From Tolypothrix sp. PCC 7712 (GTDB taxonomy: Bacteria; Cyanobacteriota; Cyanobacteriia; Cyanobacteriales; Nostocaceae): a DNA stretch of 64,000 bases. A program made the translations under genes and the position numbers. Below the pieces are notes generated by a model. The model made no database searches. It was not told the DNA's origin and worked only from the letters and a program-made list of their open reading frames with translations. The stretch covers positions 7,875,390 to 7,939,389 of the forward strand of contig NZ_CP063785.1 in NCBI RefSeq assembly GCF_025860405.1, written 5' to 3'. Below are positions 61,101 to 64,000 of the stretch, one piece after another; within the stretch, counting starts at the first letter, position 1, and every line of letters begins with the position of its first letter.

Positions 61101-61118
61101 ATTACGCAGGAAGTGTAG
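58107..61118 (+). CDS. NTT/MFS-like membrane domain fused to HEAT repeats
   Basis: Function unknown. Residues 1 to about 440 are a 12-helix transporter-like domain related to ADP/ATP nucleotide transporters (NTT, AAA family): FAFYTTVSVGLRWAEDSTVA, then ANQLFNIREIKRTYPLVSSG and DELLRYTFIMSSGPALYQPI. From about 460 to 990 the protein is a solenoid of HEAT-like helices (for example LRVRCAVLEMIASTRLEEYY; GFVREAAITYLSVVSRRVVV). Length is 1003 aa. Such fusions are known in several bacterial groups, but their substrate and role are not. It stands alone, with repeat DNA on both sides. Confidence 0.82.
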   Translation: MEQKNNWLPTNRGTVARLLQWLNLRPEESERTWMMFAFYTTVSVGLRWAEDSTVALFLDEYGADPLPLMYIASAVIGFGLVVLYSWLQKIFPLRWVIVAIAPCMVTPLVLLVFLHWEIHISYLTVVIVFLMRLWVDALYVVNDLNTSIVANQLFNIREIKRTYPLVSSGLLVADVISGFSLPWLLEYAKLSKVIVIACAVIILGSVILLYLSHHYRTSFPDAPQRLQAPEEASRHHRLKEPLKVYIWQLFAFVGLLQVLGLLIDFQYLRELKSNFDEKELASFLGLFGGMVGLCELMTQWFISSRLIERIGVFFAAALLPITVGCFIPVGIALFNLFPTMQFSSFFWGLIILKFFDELLRYTFIMSSGPALYQPIPERIRNRTQILSGGTADAIATGLAGVVIFLTLLFCAQFVPQELQKWVFIAETVIVAAICLKVVMLLRSHYVDLLVLSADRGELSATNVGLRVLQQGVVKALEEKGSLADKRSCIELLTQIDLQGAVEVLAPLLIKLPSDLQCQSLEVMLMAEANPKYLPDVRPLLEYSEQRVTPEVFALALRYVWLAEPHPNLALLEDYLNPRQHSLIRATAAALLLRQGTPMQKVAATTTMRRMLTHKLERERVNGVKALREAVYLQALRIHIPNLLQDESLRVRCAVLEMIASTRLEEYYSALLAALYYKSTRNTAMSALVKLENEALEMLLQLATNNYKPEILRMYAWRTIGQIGTVEAVDCLWQNLEQSWGATRYHILRSLLKIHKQPEIQSLEDRFYEGRVGTFIEQELKFLGEIYAAFIDFTKQQTTTDEQSKLVFDLLQRSLAELEIDVRERILLLLKLLYSPDKMQAAAFNLRSDSGTNLARGLEILDHTINLPCKTLLLNMLDRRSPEEKLYLLGAAGLGEYEKMSISDRLRRLLMLSNFLSDWCLACCFHFAKVSHIRLTIPEIMISLRHPTGFVREAAITYLSVVSRRVVVELLPQLQKDKHPLVVAQVKNLMAKYQLQNPKITQEV

Positions 61119-61122
61119 GTGG

Positions 61123-61195
61123 GGATTGGGGACTGGGGAACTCGGGGCCCCCTCTGGGGATAAGGGGGAATGGGGACTGGGGACTGGGGACTGGG
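61123..61195. repeat. GGGACTG repeats with the GGGGCCCCCTCTGGGG block
   Basis: Related to 1171-1257; contains GGGGATTGGGGACTGGGG units and AACTCGGGGCCCCCTCTGGG. Confidence 0.8.
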
Positions 61196-61220
61196 TAAAA
61201 ATAATCCTTGACTCTTGTAC

Positions 61221-61277
61221 AGACGCGATTCATCGCGTCTCTTTGACTCTGGAGTAAAGACGCGATGAATCGCGTCT
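61221..61277. repeat. Two AGACGCGAT palindromes between convergent genes
   Basis: AGACGCGATTCATCGCGTCT (61221-61240) and AGACGCGATGAATCGCGTCT (61258-61277) are near-perfect palindromes, 17 bases apart, just after the HEAT-fusion gene and before the convergent DUF389 gene. Confidence 0.85.
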
Positions 61278-61297
61278 CTACAATTATGAAAATATTA

Positions 61298-62308
61298 TTA
61301 TTTTGCTTGACTTTGTTCTGCGCGAACTTCTTCTACCTCACCAACTTCAAAAATTAGGGTAAAGGATTGTCCCATTTCGCGCTCGATAAAGTTTTCTAAT
61401 AACTTCACTTGTCGAGGTGTGACGGGTTCTTGCGATCGCACAATTAAACGCACTTCTGGCGGATTTGCTAGCCAGTTGGTATTACTATTAATTAAGCGTA
61501 AGCGTTGAAAGGTAACAGTTCGATTCAATAATGCTCTGCGTAAGCTCATTTCCAATTGCCCTTGTCTTACCAGCCGAGCAAAGCTGACACCTAGAGGAAT
61601 GACCAAGACTGCGGTTAAAGCTAATGTCCAAATGAGAGGACGACGGGCACGAGAGAAAGATGTATATCCTGCTACCAAGAATGTCAGCATACAGGATAAA
61701 GTAATCCCCAATAAGTTGGTGAGGTAAAGCAGGGTTGCGCCTATACTTAGTGACCAGTTGCCTTGCGCCAAGCCTAAACCAATCACGCAGATAGGGGGCA
61801 TAAGTGCGACTGCGATCGCAGTGCCCGCCACACTACCAGAAATTTTCGGCTCAACTTTGGCGTAGCCACTGATACCACCTGCGGCGACAGCAATGCCTAA
61901 ATCTAATAGTGTGGGTTCAGAACGGGCTAGCACTTCACTACCATAGCTGGGTATAGGTACAAGCATTCCCAAGCTGTAAGCCATGACTACCGCCAAGAAC
62001 GTACCCACCACGACGGCTATTATCCCTTTGCGGAAGAGAATTACATTACCTTCTAATGCGCCAAAGGCTAATCCCCGAATCGGTAGCATCAGAGGCGCAA
62101 TAATCATCGCACCAATAATGACAGCACTACTATTGGACAATAAACCAAAAGTAGCGATCGCACAGGAACCCACAATCAAAGTTAGGTAGGATGCGTCTAA
62201 GGTTGATTCCGCCAGCAAATCCGTTTGGATTTTTTGGAGTTGCTCTGGTTGAGATCCTTGGCGACGAAAATTTTTAAAGCGGTCTCGAATGTTATTACCC
62301 AAGACCAT
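61298..62308 (-). CDS. DUF389 membrane protein
   Basis: Integral membrane protein of unknown function. The family core is clear: ASYLTLIVGSCAIATFGLLS, NSSAVIIGAMIIAPLMLPIR and GTAIAVALMPPICVIGLGLA, within about eight helices (residues 40-245). The C-terminal 90 residues are soluble (VRLIVRSQEPVTPRQVKLLE). Length 336 aa is normal. A divergent antiporter gene lies 115 bases upstream. Confidence 0.92.
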   Translation of the reverse strand: MVLGNNIRDRFKNFRRQGSQPEQLQKIQTDLLAESTLDASYLTLIVGSCAIATFGLLSNSSAVIIGAMIIAPLMLPIRGLAFGALEGNVILFRKGIIAVVVGTFLAVVMAYSLGMLVPIPSYGSEVLARSEPTLLDLGIAVAAGGISGYAKVEPKISGSVAGTAIAVALMPPICVIGLGLAQGNWSLSIGATLLYLTNLLGITLSCMLTFLVAGYTSFSRARRPLIWTLALTAVLVIPLGVSFARLVRQGQLEMSLRRALLNRTVTFQRLRLINSNTNWLANPPEVRLIVRSQEPVTPRQVKLLENFIEREMGQSFTLIFEVGEVEEVRAEQSQAK

Positions 62309-62423
62309 CCTCCTTGAAAGGTGAATTTTTAGTCATTGGTTCATTAAAATCCTATATTTGACTGATGTCATCTAGAAATGGTCAGATGCAGAGTAAGTAA
62401 AACACTTTACCAGGATTTTCTTT

Positions 62424-63983
62424 ATGACGCTTGAACCAGCAATTGCTGAACAAGTTATTACAGCTAACTTAAAGCAATTTCTTTTAGTACTGTCAGTCTC
62501 TTTAGGAGTAGCAACCCTACCGCAAATATTTAGCTGGTTTCGCCAGATACCTTATACCTTGCTACTGGTAATTGTGGGATTGGGTTTGGCATTTGCGGAT
62601 ATTCGCTTAGTCAACCTTTCGCCGCAATTGATTTTATTAATATTTTTACCACCCTTACTATTTGAAGCTGCGTGGAATTTGAAATGGTCTGATTTGAAGC
62701 GCGATTTGCTGCCAATTTGCTTATATGCAGTTTTGGGAGTAGTGATTTCTATTGTGGGGGTGGCAATAGGTCTCAATCAATTTGCTGGCTTATCTTTAAC
62801 TACAGCGTTGCTGATTGGGGCGAGTTTGTCGGCTACCGATCCGGTTTCTGTTACTGCTGTGTTTCGAGAATTGGGAGTAAGCAGCCGACTGGTCACTCTC
62901 ATGGAAGGCGAAAGCTTATTCAATGATGGTATGGCGGTAGTAGCTTTTGGTTTTTTAGTGGCATTACCTTTAGGAAATGCAGAATTAGAAATCCAAGCAA
63001 TTTTGTTACAGCTTTTGAAAGTTATTGGTATTGGTGTGGCAGTAGGAAGTCTCATTGGGTTTGGTATTTCCTACCTAACTCAACGCTTCGATTTACCTTT
63101 AGTAGAACAATCTTTAACTCTAGTTTCAGCTTACGGAACTTACCTAATTATTGAAGACTTAGGGGGTTCTGGCGTAATTGGGGTAGTAACTACAAGCTTA
63201 ATTTTAGGTAACTTTGGCTCTCGTATCGGCATGAATCCCCGTACCCGAATTATTGTTTCTGAATTTTGGGAATTTTTAGCTTTTTTTGTTAACTCAATAG
63301 TATTTCTATTGATTGGCGACCAAATTCACTTTACAAGTTTGGCAGCAAACCTCCACATCATTGCTATCACACTTGCAGCAATGATTTTGATGCGATTAAT
63401 TGCGATTTATCTTCTCAGCAAATTAAGTACAAAACTGACTAACTCAGAAATTTCTTTACCTGACCAAACTATCTTGTGGTGGGGAGGATTGCGCGGTTCT
63501 GTTTCTATAGCTTTAGCATTGAGTGTACCAACAATATTGCCAGAGCGAGAAGAAATTATCGCTACAGTATTTGGAGTAGTTCTATTTACTTTGTTAGTTC
63601 AAGGACTAACGATTAAACCTTTGTTGCAAAAACTCAATCTTTTAGGCGATGCTCCCTTACGCGATCGCTATTTAGAATTATCGGCTCGTCATGTAGCTTT
63701 AGAAAGAGTTCTGCAACACCTGCAAACCGATCAGCGTCCAGGTATAGACCCAGAATTTTACCGTTATCAAGAGGCATTAATTAAAGGTGAACTTGAAGAT
63801 TTACAAGCAGAAATAGACAAATTACAAAATGAATATCCCAACCTAAAAAGCTTTATATTTGAACAGTTGCGCGGAGAACTTTTCTCTATTGAGGCAGACA
63901 CCTACGCGGAATTTGTGCGTTCTGGTCGCTTAAGTAAAGAACTCGCGCCTATGCTTCAGGAAGTTTTACAAAAGGGAGACTGA
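62424..63983 (+). CDS. CPA1-family Na+/H+ antiporter
   Basis: Second cation/proton antiporter of the window. Twelve or so membrane helices in residues 15-410 include SATDPVSVTAVFRELG and MEGESLFNDGMAVVAFGFLV, the conserved acidic motifs of CPA1/NhaP. TDP is canonical here, whereas the 4094-5647 paralogue has TDT. A hydrophilic helical tail (about 412-519, rich in Leu, Glu, Gln) would lie in the cytoplasm. Length 519 aa. Start ATG at 62424; the gene is complete, ending 17 bases before the window edge. Confidence 0.94.
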   Translation: MTLEPAIAEQVITANLKQFLLVLSVSLGVATLPQIFSWFRQIPYTLLLVIVGLGLAFADIRLVNLSPQLILLIFLPPLLFEAAWNLKWSDLKRDLLPICLYAVLGVVISIVGVAIGLNQFAGLSLTTALLIGASLSATDPVSVTAVFRELGVSSRLVTLMEGESLFNDGMAVVAFGFLVALPLGNAELEIQAILLQLLKVIGIGVAVGSLIGFGISYLTQRFDLPLVEQSLTLVSAYGTYLIIEDLGGSGVIGVVTTSLILGNFGSRIGMNPRTRIIVSEFWEFLAFFVNSIVFLLIGDQIHFTSLAANLHIIAITLAAMILMRLIAIYLLSKLSTKLTNSEISLPDQTILWWGGLRGSVSIALALSVPTILPEREEIIATVFGVVLFTLLVQGLTIKPLLQKLNLLGDAPLRDRYLELSARHVALERVLQHLQTDQRPGIDPEFYRYQEALIKGELEDLQAEIDKLQNEYPNLKSFIFEQLRGELFSIEADTYAEFVRSGRLSKELAPMLQEVLQKGD

Positions 63984-64000
63984 AAAGTATTTAGTGTTTG

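Overview
The window is a piece of a cyanobacterial chromosome, most likely from a filamentous heterocyst-forming member of the Nostocales. The octamer GCGATCGC (HIP1) is scattered through genes on both strands. There are two neighbouring diflavin flavoproteins (Flv3-type then Flv1-type), a phycobiliprotein-lyase-like gene, an RRM/glycine-rich RNA-binding protein, a thylakoid-type FtsH and a protein with the C-terminal domain linked to Mo-nitrogenase. Intergenic regions are loaded with short tandem heptamer-like repeats and small inverted-repeat elements, as is usual in Nostoc, Anabaena, Calothrix and Tolypothrix. Most genes are core or common cyanobacterial genes; no phage, complete insertion sequence, CRISPR array or rRNA is visible.

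Layout. 1-8.2 kb: the 3' part of argH, a small basic protein, a NUDIX hydrolase, an alpha/beta hydrolase followed by a CPA1 Na+/H+ antiporter, a DUF3124 lipoprotein, a TrkA-type potassium regulator and coaX. 8.4-12 kb: flv3-flv1, whose products form an O2-photoreduction heterodimer. 12-20.2 kb: a foldback element, the RNA-binding protein, a CpeS/CpcS-like lyase, an RND efflux pair (adaptor plus pump) and a family-2 glycosyltransferase. 20.5-24.8 kb: the translation/secretion block rplS, tRNA-Trp, secE, nusG, rplK, rplA, L10-type leader, rplJ, rplL. 24.8-37.8 kb: a NurA-domain protein, a small aspartic-protease pair, ftsH, an FMN reductase, a GCS2-like ligase, the TerB/Mo-nitrogenase-C protein, obg, a Uma2 nuclease, a GluR0-like ligand-gated channel, mazG, a DUF2227 membrane protein and tRNA-Val. 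37.9-42.3 kb: an accessory region with an 83-bp tandem array of palindromes, a NACHT-HEAT STAND NTPase and a small upstream partner. 42.5-50.3 kb: a 2OG dioxygenase, nitronate monooxygenase plus pentapeptide protein, an ArsR regulator, a GSG-repeat envelope protein and a quinone oxidoreductase. 50.3-64 kb: a large pentapeptide/HhH membrane protein, an SDR, the acetolactate synthase small subunit, a BON protein, an alpha/beta hydrolase, infC, an NTT/MFS-HEAT fusion, a DUF389 protein and a second CPA1 antiporter.

The least ordinary items are these: (i) the NACHT-HEAT gene, whose conserved N-terminal linker runs in frame back to a single TGA that separates it from a small upstream ORF, and whose HEAT array contains adjacent 105-bp units differing at one base; (ii) the 83-bp palindromic tandem array beside it; (iii) a 13-codon leader ORF overlapping the rplS start codon by ATGA and combined with a 10-bp stem; (iv) a 126-bp mobile element present twice with perfect 10-bp target duplications, one copy duplicating a stop codon; (v) a 306-bp foldback element in one copy of a repeat whose uninterrupted version lies 40 kb away in the same window; (vi) a GluR0-like channel with a non-canonical selectivity filter; (vii) repeat DNA that has become coding sequence in coaX and in the signal-peptide region of the pentapeptide/HhH protein. 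All functional calls rest on reading the translated sequences and recalling family motifs; no database search was run.
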